A model generated the notes under the pieces. The model saw only the letters and a list, made by a program, of their open reading frames with translations, was not told the DNA's origin and made no database searches. The translations under genes were made by a program, and so were the position numbers. From CAVTQY01 sp963736975 (GTDB taxonomy: Bacteria; Pseudomonadota; Alphaproteobacteria; Acetobacterales; Acetobacteraceae), in contig CAVTQY010000001.1 in the NCBI GenBank assembly GCA_963736975.1, positions 2,666,001-2,730,000 of the forward strand: a stretch of 64,000 nucleotides of DNA, in the 5' to 3' direction. Below are positions 17,309-25,819 of the stretch, piece by piece. Positions within the stretch are counted from its first letter, which is position 1; every line of letters starts with the position of its first letter.

Positions 17309-18494
17309 ATTTACCCATGAGGACGACGCACTCCTTGAAGAGCTTGGTGTCGAGGTGGAGACGAAGCGCGAATCGAGCCGGACGCCGCGCGAGGAGCGGA
17401 TCATTGCCGGCTTCGAGGAGATTCAGCGCTTCGTCGAGCAGCACGGATATGCGCCGCGGCATGGGGAAAACCATGATATCTTCGAGCGCCTGTATGCCGT
17501 GCGCCTTGATCGCCTTCGCGAGCTCGACGAGTGCCGCACTTTGCTTGAACCGCTTGATCATAAGGGGCTCTTGACACGGGAACAGACGGCCTCGACCAGC
17601 GTGCCGGATGATCTCGATGATGACGAGCTTCTGGCACAGCTCGGTGTGGAAGCCGCGCGGGCGGCAGACATCACCGAACTTCGTCATGTCCGGTCGGCGG
17701 CTGAGAAAAGAGCAGCTGAGGAGATCGCCAATCGGCAGAAGTGCGAGGAGTTCGCCCGCTTCAAGCCTCTGTTCGAGCAGGTGCAGAACGAACTCGGCGC
17801 CGGTCTGCGGCAGACGAGACGGTTCGAGCGCAAGTCCGAGATCGCACTCGGCCGGTTCTACATTCTCGGCGGTCAGAAAGCCTATGTCGCGGCGATGGAG
17901 GAGCCCTTCACTAATGAGCAGGGTAAAATCGACGCGCGGCTTCGCGTGATCCTCGACAATGGGACCGAGAGCAATCTGCTCATGCGGTCCCTGCAAAAGG
18001 CCCTCCAACAAGACCCCGCCGGGCGGCGGATCATCGAACCCGCGGCAGGTCCGCTGTTTGCCGATCAGAATGAGGAAGGGGACGAGTCAAGCGGCATCGT
18101 CTATGTGCTGCGGAGCAAATCCAATCATCCGGTCGTCGCGGCTCATCGTGATGTCCTGCACAAGATCGGGGTGACCGGCGATGATGTCGCGCGGCGGATC
18201 GCAAATGCCCGCCTCGACCCGACGTTCCTCATGGCGGATGTCGAGATCGCCGCGACCTACGAACTGTACAATATCAACCGGACCAGGCTTGAGAACGTCA
18301 TCCACCGCGTCTTTGGCACGGCCCGCCTTGATATCGAAGTCAAGGACCGCTTCGGCCAGCCGGTCATCCCGCGAGAGTGGTTCCTCGTACCGCTTTTCGT
18401 CATTGACGAAGCCGTCGAGAGGATAAGGGACGGAACGATCACCGCCTACACCTATGACCCGAAAACCGCTTCCCTCACGCGCGCGGCGAGATAG
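17301..18494 (+). CDS. GIY-YIG nuclease (T5orf172/MUG113-like) of the defence operon
   Basis: A 397-aa protein; the GTG at 17301 was chosen because it overlaps the helicase stop and leads straight into VDKFTHEDDALLEELG. The first ~260 residues are acidic and helical, probably a coiled or partner-binding region, including two similar ELGVE segments. A GIY-YIG fold starts near residue 265: GIVYVL takes the place of GIY, HKIGVTG of YIG, then VARRIANA with the conserved Arg, ATYELYN, and LENVIHRVF with the metal-binding Glu. This is the T5orf172/MUG113 subgroup of GIY-YIG. Its position as third gene of a methyltransferase-helicase operon suggests it is the DNA-cutting subunit. Confidence 0.85.
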   Translation: MDKFTHEDDALLEELGVEVETKRESSRTPREERIIAGFEEIQRFVEQHGYAPRHGENHDIFERLYAVRLDRLRELDECRTLLEPLDHKGLLTREQTASTSVPDDLDDDELLAQLGVEAARAADITELRHVRSAAEKRAAEEIANRQKCEEFARFKPLFEQVQNELGAGLRQTRRFERKSEIALGRFYILGGQKAYVAAMEEPFTNEQGKIDARLRVILDNGTESNLLMRSLQKALQQDPAGRRIIEPAAGPLFADQNEEGDESSGIVYVLRSKSNHPVVAAHRDVLHKIGVTGDDVARRIANARLDPTFLMADVEIAATYELYNINRTRLENVIHRVFGTARLDIEVKDRFGQPVIPREWFLVPLFVIDEAVERIRDGTITAYTYDPKTASLTRAAR

Positions 18495-18682
18495 AAGTTC
18501 CCGTGCTCCCGTTAATGGGGCGACTGGACGTAATGGCCGCTTTTGCCTCTTTGCCGACTGAAAGTTGCCAACCCCTGACGAGTCTCAGCCCCCCGTTCGT
18601 CACCCAACCCGTTAAAGCTAACCTAACGCCGCAAGGATAAAATCTGCGAACAGCTATAAGCAGCTTAATAACGCCGTGGCCA

Positions 18683-18842
18683 GTTGTACAACCGCCGCCC
18701 CTCGAAATCCACCTGTTGTACAACTGAAGGCGCCCCAAATCGCTCCGTTGTACATCCCAGGCCGCCCCAAAATCCGCTGTTGTACAACTGAAGCCTCCCG
18801 AAATCGCTCTGTTGTACAACCCGGCCCCTCGCTTCCCAACCG
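18683..18842. repeat. Five 32-bp units each opened by the palindrome GTTGTACAAC
   Basis: GTTGTACAAC, a perfect 10-bp palindrome, begins at 18683, 18715, 18779 and 18811, and a one-mismatch copy (GTTGTACATC) at 18747, a strict 32-bp period. The 22-bp spacers of units 2, 3 and 4 are related (CCCC/CCCG then AAATC); units 1 and 5 are more diverged. It lies in the 421-bp gap between the GIY-YIG gene and the TPR-glycosyltransferase gene. Thirty-two bp is about three helical turns, so a protein bound at each palindrome would sit on one DNA face. It may be an operator array for the gene at 18916 or a binding array for another function. Confidence 0.9.
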
Positions 18843-18915
18843 TACGGGTCACCGCCGCAGCTATAATTCACCCCCCGCTAACCCCCGCCGGTCACCCTCC
18901 CCCCGGAGGTGCCAC

Positions 18916-20487
18916 GTGCCGGACCAGGATCGACTCACGCTGCTGCGCGCCGCCCTTCAGCACCTCGAAGCTGCCCGCTTCACGGACGCCGAGGCCCTCT
19001 GCCGCGACCGGCTCACCAAGCACGCCAACGACCTGGACGCAGCCGCGCTTCTCGGCCTGGCGATAGGCGCCCAGGGACGCCTCGAAGAAGCCACCCCGCT
19101 CCTCGATCGCGTCGCCCGCGCCCGCCCGGATCAGCCGCACCCCTCCCGCGACCTCGCCGACCTGCTCCGCCACGCCGGCCGCCACGCTGAAGCAGCCCAG
19201 CAGTACCGCACCTGGCTAAAGCACGCCCCAAACGACGCAGCAGCGCATCACGCACTCGGCCTCGCCCTCGCCGAGGATGGCCAGATTACCGCCGCCATCG
19301 AGCATTTCCGCCGTGCCGTCACGCTCGACCCAGTACCCGCGATGGGCTGGTCCAATCTCGGCATGATGCTGAAAGTCGAGCAGCAATTCCCCGCCGCGCT
19401 GGCCGCCCATGACGCCGCCGTAGCGCGCGCGCCCACAGACCCCCGCATCCGCGTGAACCGCGCCGTGGCGCTGCTGCACGCCGGCCGCCTGGCCGAGGCC
19501 TGGCGCGATTACGAATGGCGGCTGCGCCTGCCGGGCCATACATCGCTGCCACTCGCGACCCTGCTGCCCGACCTGGCAGTGCTCGACCTCGCCGGCCGCA
19601 CCGTCCTCCTCACGCATGAGGAAGGGTTCGGCGACACGCTGCACTTCGTGCGCTACGTGCCGATGCTGAAGCGCCTCGGCACACGCGTGGTGCTGTCCGT
19701 GCCGACGGCGCTGACCCGGCTCCTGGCCGGCACGGCCGAAATCGTGCCGCCCGACGCCGCCACGCCGCGCTTCGATTTCCACTGCCCGTTCTTCAGCCTG
19801 CCGCGCGCCTTCGGCACGACACTGGAGACGATCCCGGCGGATCTCCCCTACCTGACCGCCGATCCGGCGCTGACCGCACATTGGGCGGCGCAACTCCCGC
19901 AGCACGGATTGCGAGTCGGGCTGGTCTGGGCCGGGCAGGCGAGACCGTGGCTGCCAGGCTTCAGCACGCTGGACCGCCGGCGCAGCGCCGCACTCGCCGA
20001 TTTCGCACCCCTCGCGAACACCGAAGACGTTACGTTCGTCAGCCTGCAAATGGGCCCGCCCGCGGCCGAAGCCCGCAACCCACCGGCCCCGCTAGTGCTG
20101 CACGACCCCATGCCGGACGTAACCGATTTCGCCGATACGGCAGGGATCGTCGCCAATCTGGACCTGGTGATCAGCGTCGATACCGCCGTCGTGCACCTCG
20201 CCGGCGCGCTGGGGAAACCCGTCTTTCTGCTCGACCGCTACGACAATTGCTGGCGCTGGTTTAGCGGGCGCGAGGACAGCCCCTGGTATCCGCGGCTTCG
20301 CATCTTCCGCCAGGACCGTCTCGGCGACTGGACCGCGCCGATGCAGCGTGTCGCTGCCGCGCTGCGGGACTACGCCGCTTCGGCGTGCAGCCGGGTCAGC
20401 TCTGTCTCCAGGAACCGGGCAATCGCGCCGGGGCCGGACAGTGCCGTTCCGGCCCGTCCGTCACGCGCCTCCGCTTCGGCGTTGTAG
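18916..20487 (+). CDS. TPR protein with C-terminal glycosyltransferase-9-like domain
   Basis: A 523-aa protein. GTG 18916 has CGGAGG directly upstream; the open frame extends further 5' but through the palindrome array, so that part is not coding. Residues about 1-190 are TPR-like repeats (LGLALAEDGQITAAIEHFRR, NRAVALLHAGRLAEAWRDYEW). The C-terminal half has LTHEEGFGDTLHFVRYVPML, GLVWAGQARPW and DLVISVDTAVVHLAGALGKP, the typical heptosyltransferase/GT9-like sequence seen in many TPR glycosyltransferases. It may modify a surface glycan or protein; the substrate is unknown. Its last 118 bp overlap the end of the convergent ATP-grasp gene. Confidence 0.8.
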   Translation: MPDQDRLTLLRAALQHLEAARFTDAEALCRDRLTKHANDLDAAALLGLAIGAQGRLEEATPLLDRVARARPDQPHPSRDLADLLRHAGRHAEAAQQYRTWLKHAPNDAAAHHALGLALAEDGQITAAIEHFRRAVTLDPVPAMGWSNLGMMLKVEQQFPAALAAHDAAVARAPTDPRIRVNRAVALLHAGRLAEAWRDYEWRLRLPGHTSLPLATLLPDLAVLDLAGRTVLLTHEEGFGDTLHFVRYVPMLKRLGTRVVLSVPTALTRLLAGTAEIVPPDAATPRFDFHCPFFSLPRAFGTTLETIPADLPYLTADPALTAHWAAQLPQHGLRVGLVWAGQARPWLPGFSTLDRRRSAALADFAPLANTEDVTFVSLQMGPPAAEARNPPAPLVLHDPMPDVTDFADTAGIVANLDLVISVDTAVVHLAGALGKPVFLLDRYDNCWRWFSGREDSPWYPRLRIFRQDRLGDWTAPMQRVAAALRDYAASACSRVSSVSRNRAIAPGPDSAVPARPSRASASAL

Positions 20488-21335
20488 TTCGTGTTGGTGT
20501 TGACGTCGTACACCAACACCCGCCCGTCCTCGCCGGCGATGAACTCCACCCCGGCGACCTCGATCCCGTGCCGCGCCAGGAACTGCTCGACCCGCTCGCG
20601 CAAGCCGCGCGGGATGCCATCGACGATACGGAATTTCGCCGGCGGCGCTTCACCCACAGGGCAGTTCGCGTCGCCGACCGCGCATACATCCGCCGGGCAC
20701 AGCTCGAAGCCCTGGCTGGTGTCCACCTCGACCGCATAGAGAAACCGGCCGCCGACGAACTCCGCCCGGGTGATCACCGGGCGCTCGGCGCGGACATATT
20801 CCTGCAAGAGCTGTAAGCCATCGACGGGCGGCTCGTACTCCGTGCTCTCCACATACCCGGCCAGCGCGACGCTGCTCTGGAACAGCCGCACGCCGAGCCC
20901 CTTGCCGCCCCTGTTGGGCTTCAGGATCACCGGTCCGCCGGCAAAATGCCGCTCTGCAGCCGAAACCAGCTCCTGGCGCCCGGCCACCAGCACGGTCCGC
21001 GGCGTCGCGATGCCTTCGCTCTCCAGTGCCGCGTATTGCCGCGCCTTGCTGATCTCCAGATCGAGCGCCGCCGGGCCGTTCACTACACGCCGTCCCCACC
21101 GCACCAGCCAAGCGAGCACCGCGGCGGTCAGCTCGGCGCTGAACCGGTGGTCGCGCGTATGGGAAGAAGCGCTCATCCGATTGTAGAACACGCCCTCCGG
21201 CGGCGGAGCGGCCAGGTCGAACGTCCCAGCATCGAGGAACCATTCGGTCCAGGGCAGGCCCCGGCGATCAAATGCCTCGCCAAGCGGCGGCAGCCAAGCC
21301 GGGTTCTCGTGCAGGACATGAATGCGCGGCGCCAT
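20370..21335 (-). CDS. RimK-like ATP-grasp protein
   Basis: A 321-aa protein from ATG 21335 (MAPRIHVLHENPAWLPPLG), preceded by GGGAG; the open frame reaches 21509 but without a ribosome site. ATP-grasp landmarks are visible: GGPVILKPNRGGKGLGVRLF (ATP-binding Lys and Gly-rich loop), LLQEYVRAERPVITRAEFVG, and near the C-terminus VAGVEFIAGEDGRVLVYDVN followed by TNTNYN, with the Glu and Asn residues that bind Mg-ATP. RimK-type enzymes ligate amino acids or similar groups to carboxylates. The substrate here is not known. Its 3' end runs 118 bp into the convergent glycosyltransferase gene. Confidence 0.82.
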   Translation of the reverse strand: MAPRIHVLHENPAWLPPLGEAFDRRGLPWTEWFLDAGTFDLAAPPPEGVFYNRMSASSHTRDHRFSAELTAAVLAWLVRWGRRVVNGPAALDLEISKARQYAALESEGIATPRTVLVAGRQELVSAAERHFAGGPVILKPNRGGKGLGVRLFQSSVALAGYVESTEYEPPVDGLQLLQEYVRAERPVITRAEFVGGRFLYAVEVDTSQGFELCPADVCAVGDANCPVGEAPPAKFRIVDGIPRGLRERVEQFLARHGIEVAGVEFIAGEDGRVLVYDVNTNTNYNAEAEARDGRAGTALSGPGAIARFLETELTRLHAEAA

Positions 21336-21548
21336 GGTGATCTCCCGGAGCGTCCTCCAGAGGAGATGGAATTTCTCCAGCGCCCGCAATAACCCAAGCG
21401 TAAAAAGCGCAAATGTTCTATTGCAAAGCCATCGCGCAGGTAATTCTCCCCTATGCACCCTCGAGGCAGCACAAGACTCTCTCAGGCGGGTGCCGCTACC
21501 GGCTAACAAGCCCTACACTTCCCGAGTGCCCTCCGAATCCGCCCCGAC

Positions 21549-22835
21549 ATGGCCAGACTGACCCTGCGCGCGGCCGCCCTGCCGACCGCCGGAGCCGAGC
21601 AGGCCCTGAACTGGCCCCTGACGCTCTGGGCCATGGTCGGGGTCCAGCTCGTGATGAGCATCTCCTTCACCGTGCTGTCGCCGATCATGCCGCTGTTCCT
21701 GCCCGACCTCGGCGTGCGAGCGCCGAGCCAGATCTACCTCTGGGCCGGAATTCTCGCCTCAGTGACCTCTTTCGTGGGGACGTTCACGGCGCCAGTCTGG
21801 GGCCGCATGGCCGACCGTTATGGGCGCAAGCTCATGGTCCTGCGCTCCAGCCTGGGCATAGCGGTGTTCACCGCCCTCATGGGGATCGCCCAAACGGTCT
21901 GGCACATGCTGGTGTTCCGCTTGCTGATGGGAGTGTTCGCCGGCTTCAACTCGGCGGCGATCGCGCTGGTGGCGGGCCAGGTGCCCGACCGGCGCCTCGG
22001 CTATGCGCTGGGCTGGCTCAGCACGGGCCAACTCGTCGGTTCCCTGATCGGCCCGGTGATCGGCGGCGGCATCGCCGACCTCACCGGCAGCTACCGTGCG
22101 CCGTTCTTCTTCTCGGCGGCAATCTCGACGCTTGCCTTCCTGCTCGCCTGGTGGGTCGTACCGGAACGCTTCGTCCGACCCAAAGAGGGGAGGCGCGGCG
22201 CATCGCTGGCGACCGCCGTGCGCCTGCTGTCCGGCACCAAGGGGCTTGCCGCGCTGCTCGTGGTGCTGCTGCTCGCGCAATTCGCGGTCCAGGCCATCCA
22301 GCCAATCGTCACGTTGTTCGTCCAGAGCCTGATCGGACCTGTGGCGCAACTGGCGACACTTGCCGGCGTGGCCTTCTCGGTGACTGGGCTGGCGGACGTC
22401 ATCGCCTCGCCTTTCCTGGGCAAGCGCAGTGATGAGATCGGCTATCGACGCGTGCTGCTGATCAGCCTGGCGGGCGCCGCGCTGATGACCGCGCCCCAGG
22501 CACTGGTGCACAGCTATTGGGGCTTCGTGGCGGAGCGGTTCGGCGTCGGCTGCTTTATCGGCGGTATTTTGCCGACCGCGAACGCACTGGTCGGCCGGCT
22601 CGTGTCGGCCTCCAACCGAGGCTTCGTGTATGGCCTGACTTCATCAGCCTCGTTCCTGGGCATTGCACTCGGGCCGCTGACCGGCGGCGGCGTCGCCGCT
22701 TGGGCAGGGATCCGCTGGGTGTTCGTGGTGACCGCCAGCCTGCTGGCGATCAACCTCCTATGGGTCTGGCTCGCCGTGCCCGCCGGCGTGGACCGGCTGG
22801 ACCGTCCGGCGGAGCCGGTCAGTCCGGAACCCTGA
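21549..22835 (+). CDS. MFS transporter (multidrug-efflux type)
   Basis: A 428-aa protein with 12 predicted hydrophobic helices. The loop between helices 2 and 3 reads GRMADRYGRKLMVLRS, the MFS signature, and the second half has the corresponding FLGKRSDEIGYRRVLLIS. The arrangement suits the DHA1 drug:H+ antiporter group, although the substrate cannot be read from sequence. Start ATG 21549 precedes a cytoplasmic N-terminus. The stop codon lies 17 bp inside the end of the convergent Rieske gene. Confidence 0.88.
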   Translation: MARLTLRAAALPTAGAEQALNWPLTLWAMVGVQLVMSISFTVLSPIMPLFLPDLGVRAPSQIYLWAGILASVTSFVGTFTAPVWGRMADRYGRKLMVLRSSLGIAVFTALMGIAQTVWHMLVFRLLMGVFAGFNSAAIALVAGQVPDRRLGYALGWLSTGQLVGSLIGPVIGGGIADLTGSYRAPFFFSAAISTLAFLLAWWVVPERFVRPKEGRRGASLATAVRLLSGTKGLAALLVVLLLAQFAVQAIQPIVTLFVQSLIGPVAQLATLAGVAFSVTGLADVIASPFLGKRSDEIGYRRVLLISLAGAALMTAPQALVHSYWGFVAERFGVGCFIGGILPTANALVGRLVSASNRGFVYGLTSSASFLGIALGPLTGGGVAAWAGIRWVFVVTASLLAINLLWVWLAVPAGVDRLDRPAEPVSPEP

Positions 22836-23139
22836 TCAGCAGATCCTCGCCTTCCACTTTCAGCTCGAACACCGGGAGGTCAGTCTCCACCGGCGCGCAC
22901 AGCGCCTTGCCGGTACGCACATCGAAACGACCCGCATGCAGCGGGCACTCGATCTCGCCGTTCTCCAGCCACCCGTCGGAGAGCTGAGCGTATTCATGGG
23001 TGCACACATTGTCGGTGGCGCGATATTCGCCGCCGGGCAGGTGATACAGCGCGATCTCGCGATCACCCACGCGCACGCCGATCACGCCGTTTTCCGGCAC
23101 GTCGCTTTTCGCAGCCACGCGCACCCAGCTTTCAGCCAT
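22819..23139 (-). CDS. Rieske [2Fe-2S] ferredoxin, non-heme dioxygenase type
   Basis: A 106-aa protein from ATG 23139 (MAESWVRVAAKSDV) with GGAG upstream. Both Rieske cluster motifs are intact: C-T-H in NVCTHEYAQL and C-P-L-H in IECPLHAGRFDV. The size and sequence match ferredoxin components of bacterial ring-hydroxylating or related oxygenases, which pass electrons from a reductase to the oxygenase. No oxygenase or reductase gene is next to it, so the partner is unknown. It converges with the MFS gene. Confidence 0.92.
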   Translation of the reverse strand: MAESWVRVAAKSDVPENGVIGVRVGDREIALYHLPGGEYRATDNVCTHEYAQLSDGWLENGEIECPLHAGRFDVRTGKALCAPVETDLPVFELKVEGEDLLIRVPD

Positions 23140-23280
23140 GAAGGAGTCTCCCGGTTTGCCGGGGATTAATGCCAGCGCCGGCGGGTAAGGCCAAGCTGCC
23201 CTTGACGGGCCGTGGCCGGGGCTCGCACGCTCAGGGCGAGGCAGGCAACACAACTGTCAACGGGATCAGGGGGCTTCGGA

Positions 23281-24853
23281 ATGGGACATTTACGCCTTGC
23301 CGGGTTGGGCCTCATCGCCGGCCTGGCGCTGCCGCTCGTGCCGGCAAGTGCGGCGCCGTTCCAGTGCCCGCATAAAGGCGGCGACTTCGTGTTCGGGCAG
23401 GAAGCCAATGTGAACAGCCTGGACCAGATGACCTCCGCCGCGATCTCCACGCGCAACATCGCGATGAACATCTTCGAAGCGCTGATGACGCGCGACGAGA
23501 ACAACCACCCCATCCCCGATCTTGCGGACTCCGTCACCGAATCGCCCGACCACCTCACCTATACATTCAAGCTCCGGCAGGGCGTGCATTTCCAGAACGG
23601 CAAGCCGATGACCTCGGCGGATGTCGCCGCCTCGTTCAACCGCTACAGCAAAGTTGGCATCGAGCGCAGCATGCTGGATAACGTGGACCGGTGGGACACG
23701 CCCGATCCGGATACGTTCGTGATCCATATGAAGAAGGTGCAGCCGACATTCCTGACGCTGCTCAGCTCCTTCAGCGTGCCGATCGTCATCATCCCGGCCG
23801 AAGACAAAGACGTGCCGCCGATGCAGCTCAAGCCGATCGGCACCGGCCCCTATCAATTGGTGCAGTCGATCCCCGGCAGCTACGTGAAACTGAAGCGCTT
23901 CGAGGATTACAAGCCGAATACCAATTTCGAACAGCGCACCGGGTTCGGCGGCTACAAGCAGGCCTGCTTCGACACGGTGACCTTCCGCATCGTGACCGAG
24001 CCAGGCGCGCGCGTTGCCGGCCTGCAGACCGGCGAGGTGCAAGGCGTGGAGGACGTGCCGACAAAGTCACTGCCGACATTGAAGAACAACAAAAACGTCA
24101 CATTATTGCCCTTGCCGAACTGGTGGATTCAGATCGCCGAACCGAATACGGCCAACCCACCAACCGATAATCTCGACTTCCGCAAAGCCGTTCAGGCAGC
24201 GCTGGACATGAACCAGATCATGCAAGCGGCGACCGACGGCAATTACCGGCTGAATGTGGGCTTCCAGTATCCGAACCAGCCCGACTACTCGGACGCCGGC
24301 AAATCGACCTACAACCTGCACGACCCCGCGCTGGCAAAACAGTATCTGAAGAGATCGGGCTACAAGGGCGAGCCAGTCGTCTTGCTGACGGACAAGGATT
24401 ACACGCCGATGTACAACTCGGCGCTGGTGATGCAGCAGCAGCTTCAGGCAATCGGCATTAACGTCCAGCTCAAGGTCACGGACTGGCCGACCTCGATCGC
24501 GATCTCGACCAACCAGGTCACCGGTTGGAATTTCTTCTTTACCGGCTGGGGCACCCAGCCGGCATTAGGCGGAACTCGCCGTCATGACCTTCTTCTCCCA
24601 GCCGCAGCCCACGTATTTTCCGCCCAAAGGACATCCTGATCCCGAAATCCTGAAAATGTGGACCGAGTTGAACAGCGTGCCGACCGAGCAGGACCGCAAT
24701 CACGTGTTCGCAGAGATGCAGAAATACGTACTCGACCAGGTCTACGCCGTCCCGTTCGGCTCGCTGACCAAAGTGCAGGCCGTACGCTCGGATGTGAAAG
24801 GGTTCGTGCCATTCCGCATCCCGCGCATGTACAACGTGTGGTTCGCGAAATAG
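23281..24853 (+). pseudogene. Peptide/nickel-type ABC substrate-binding protein (one-base frameshift)
   Basis: About 523 residues in two frames. ATG 23281 gives a Sec signal (LGLIAGLALPLVPASA) followed by a family-5 binding-protein body: GGDFVFGQEANVNSLDQ, LTYTFKLRQGVHFQNGKPMT, LKPIGTGPYQLVQS and LDFRKAVQAALDMNQIM. At 24568-24569 an extra G in TTAGGCGG throws the frame; removing it gives PALAELAVMTFFSQPQPTYF and the reading runs to NVWFAK at 24853. The other four transporter genes follow in order and are intact. The gene thus looks freshly broken or mis-assembled. Role: periplasmic capture of oligopeptides or similar solutes. Confidence 0.88.
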
Positions 24854-24868
24854 GGGGCATGAAGCGGC

Positions 24869-25819
24869 GTGCTGAGTGTCGTCCTCCGCCGGATCGGCAG
24901 CGCGCTGCCCATCCTGTTCATGGTAAGCCTGATTACCTTCGCGATGATCCATCTGATCCCCGGCGATCCCGCCGCGGCGATCGCCGGCCTGAGCGCGACA
25001 CCGGACCAGATCGCGGAGATCCGGCACAACCTGGGACTGGACCAGCCACTGCTGACTCAGCTCTGGCGCTGGTACGTGAACCTGTTTCACGGCAACCTGG
25101 GCACATCGCTTCTGTTGGGCGAACCGGTCAGCCAGGCCGTCATGATCCGGCTGCCGGTGACCTTCGGGCTGTCAGCCTACGCGCTGGCGATCACGCTCGT
25201 GCTGGGCCTGGTCAGCGGCATCCTGGCCGCGTTGCGCCACAACACCTGGGTTGATCAGGCGGCCATGGTGTTCTCGATGTTCGGCATCTCCGTGCCGAAT
25301 TTTTATCTCGGGCTGTTGATGATCATTGTCTTCGCCGTCGATCTCGGCTGGTTGCCGACCGGCGGCTATATCGCATTCAGCGACGACCCGGTCGGCTGGC
25401 TCACCAGCATGACCCTGCCGGCAATCTCGCTCGCCTTGCTGCTGACCGGACTGCTGGCCCGCATCACGCGATCCACCATGCTGGAGGTGCTGCGCCAGGA
25501 CTACATCCGCACCGCACGTGCCAAGGGACTGCCCCGACGGCAGGTCGTGGTGAAGCACGCGCTGTCGAACGCGCTGATCCCGATCGTCACCGTGATCGGC
25601 ATCATCATCAGTCTGCTGCTCTCGGGCGCCGTGGTCACCGAAACCCTGTTCTCGCTGCCGGGCATCGGTCAGCTTCTGACGCAAGCCGTGCTGAACCGCG
25701 ACTATCCGATGGTGCAGGGCGGCGTGCTGGTGGTCACCGCGCTCATGGTGCTGGTGAATATCGGCGTCGATGTGCTCTACGCCGTGCTCGATCCCAGGGT
25801 GCGCTACGATGCCGCCTGA
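24869..25819 (+). CDS. ABC permease, DppB-type
   Basis: A 316-aa inner-membrane protein. GTG 24869 starts LSVVLRRIGSALPILFMVSL, the usual first helix. The loop sequence LIPGDPAAAIAG near residue 28 and the EAA-like cytoplasmic loop YIRTARAKGLPRRQVVVKHA near residue 210 are typical of DppB/OppB permeases. It forms a heterodimeric channel with the next gene, whose ATG lies 11 bp inside this gene. Confidence 0.93.
   Translation: MLSVVLRRIGSALPILFMVSLITFAMIHLIPGDPAAAIAGLSATPDQIAEIRHNLGLDQPLLTQLWRWYVNLFHGNLGTSLLLGEPVSQAVMIRLPVTFGLSAYALAITLVLGLVSGILAALRHNTWVDQAAMVFSMFGISVPNFYLGLLMIIVFAVDLGWLPTGGYIAFSDDPVGWLTSMTLPAISLALLLTGLLARITRSTMLEVLRQDYIRTARAKGLPRRQVVVKHALSNALIPIVTVIGIIISLLLSGAVVTETLFSLPGIGQLLTQAVLNRDYPMVQGGVLVVTALMVLVNIGVDVLYAVLDPRVRYDAA

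Noticed and set aside
15263..17404. 713-codon open frame on the minus strand opposite the helicase
   Set aside because: It is the antisense shadow of a gene with clear helicase motifs; its translation has no family motif.
12467..18494. BREX or DISARM system
   Set aside because: No pglZ, brxC or brxL-like gene (BREX) and no DUF1998 or PLD partner genes (DISARM) are present in the operon; only a methyltransferase and a helicase are shared themes.
18683..18842. Regularly spaced repeats that might be a CRISPR array
   Set aside because: The repeat is only a 10-bp palindrome, the 22-bp spacers are related to each other, and no cas gene is nearby.
18676..18915. 80-codon N-terminal extension of the TPR-glycosyltransferase
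   Set aside because: It would run through the palindrome array; GTG 18916 has a good ribosome site and begins the TPR region.
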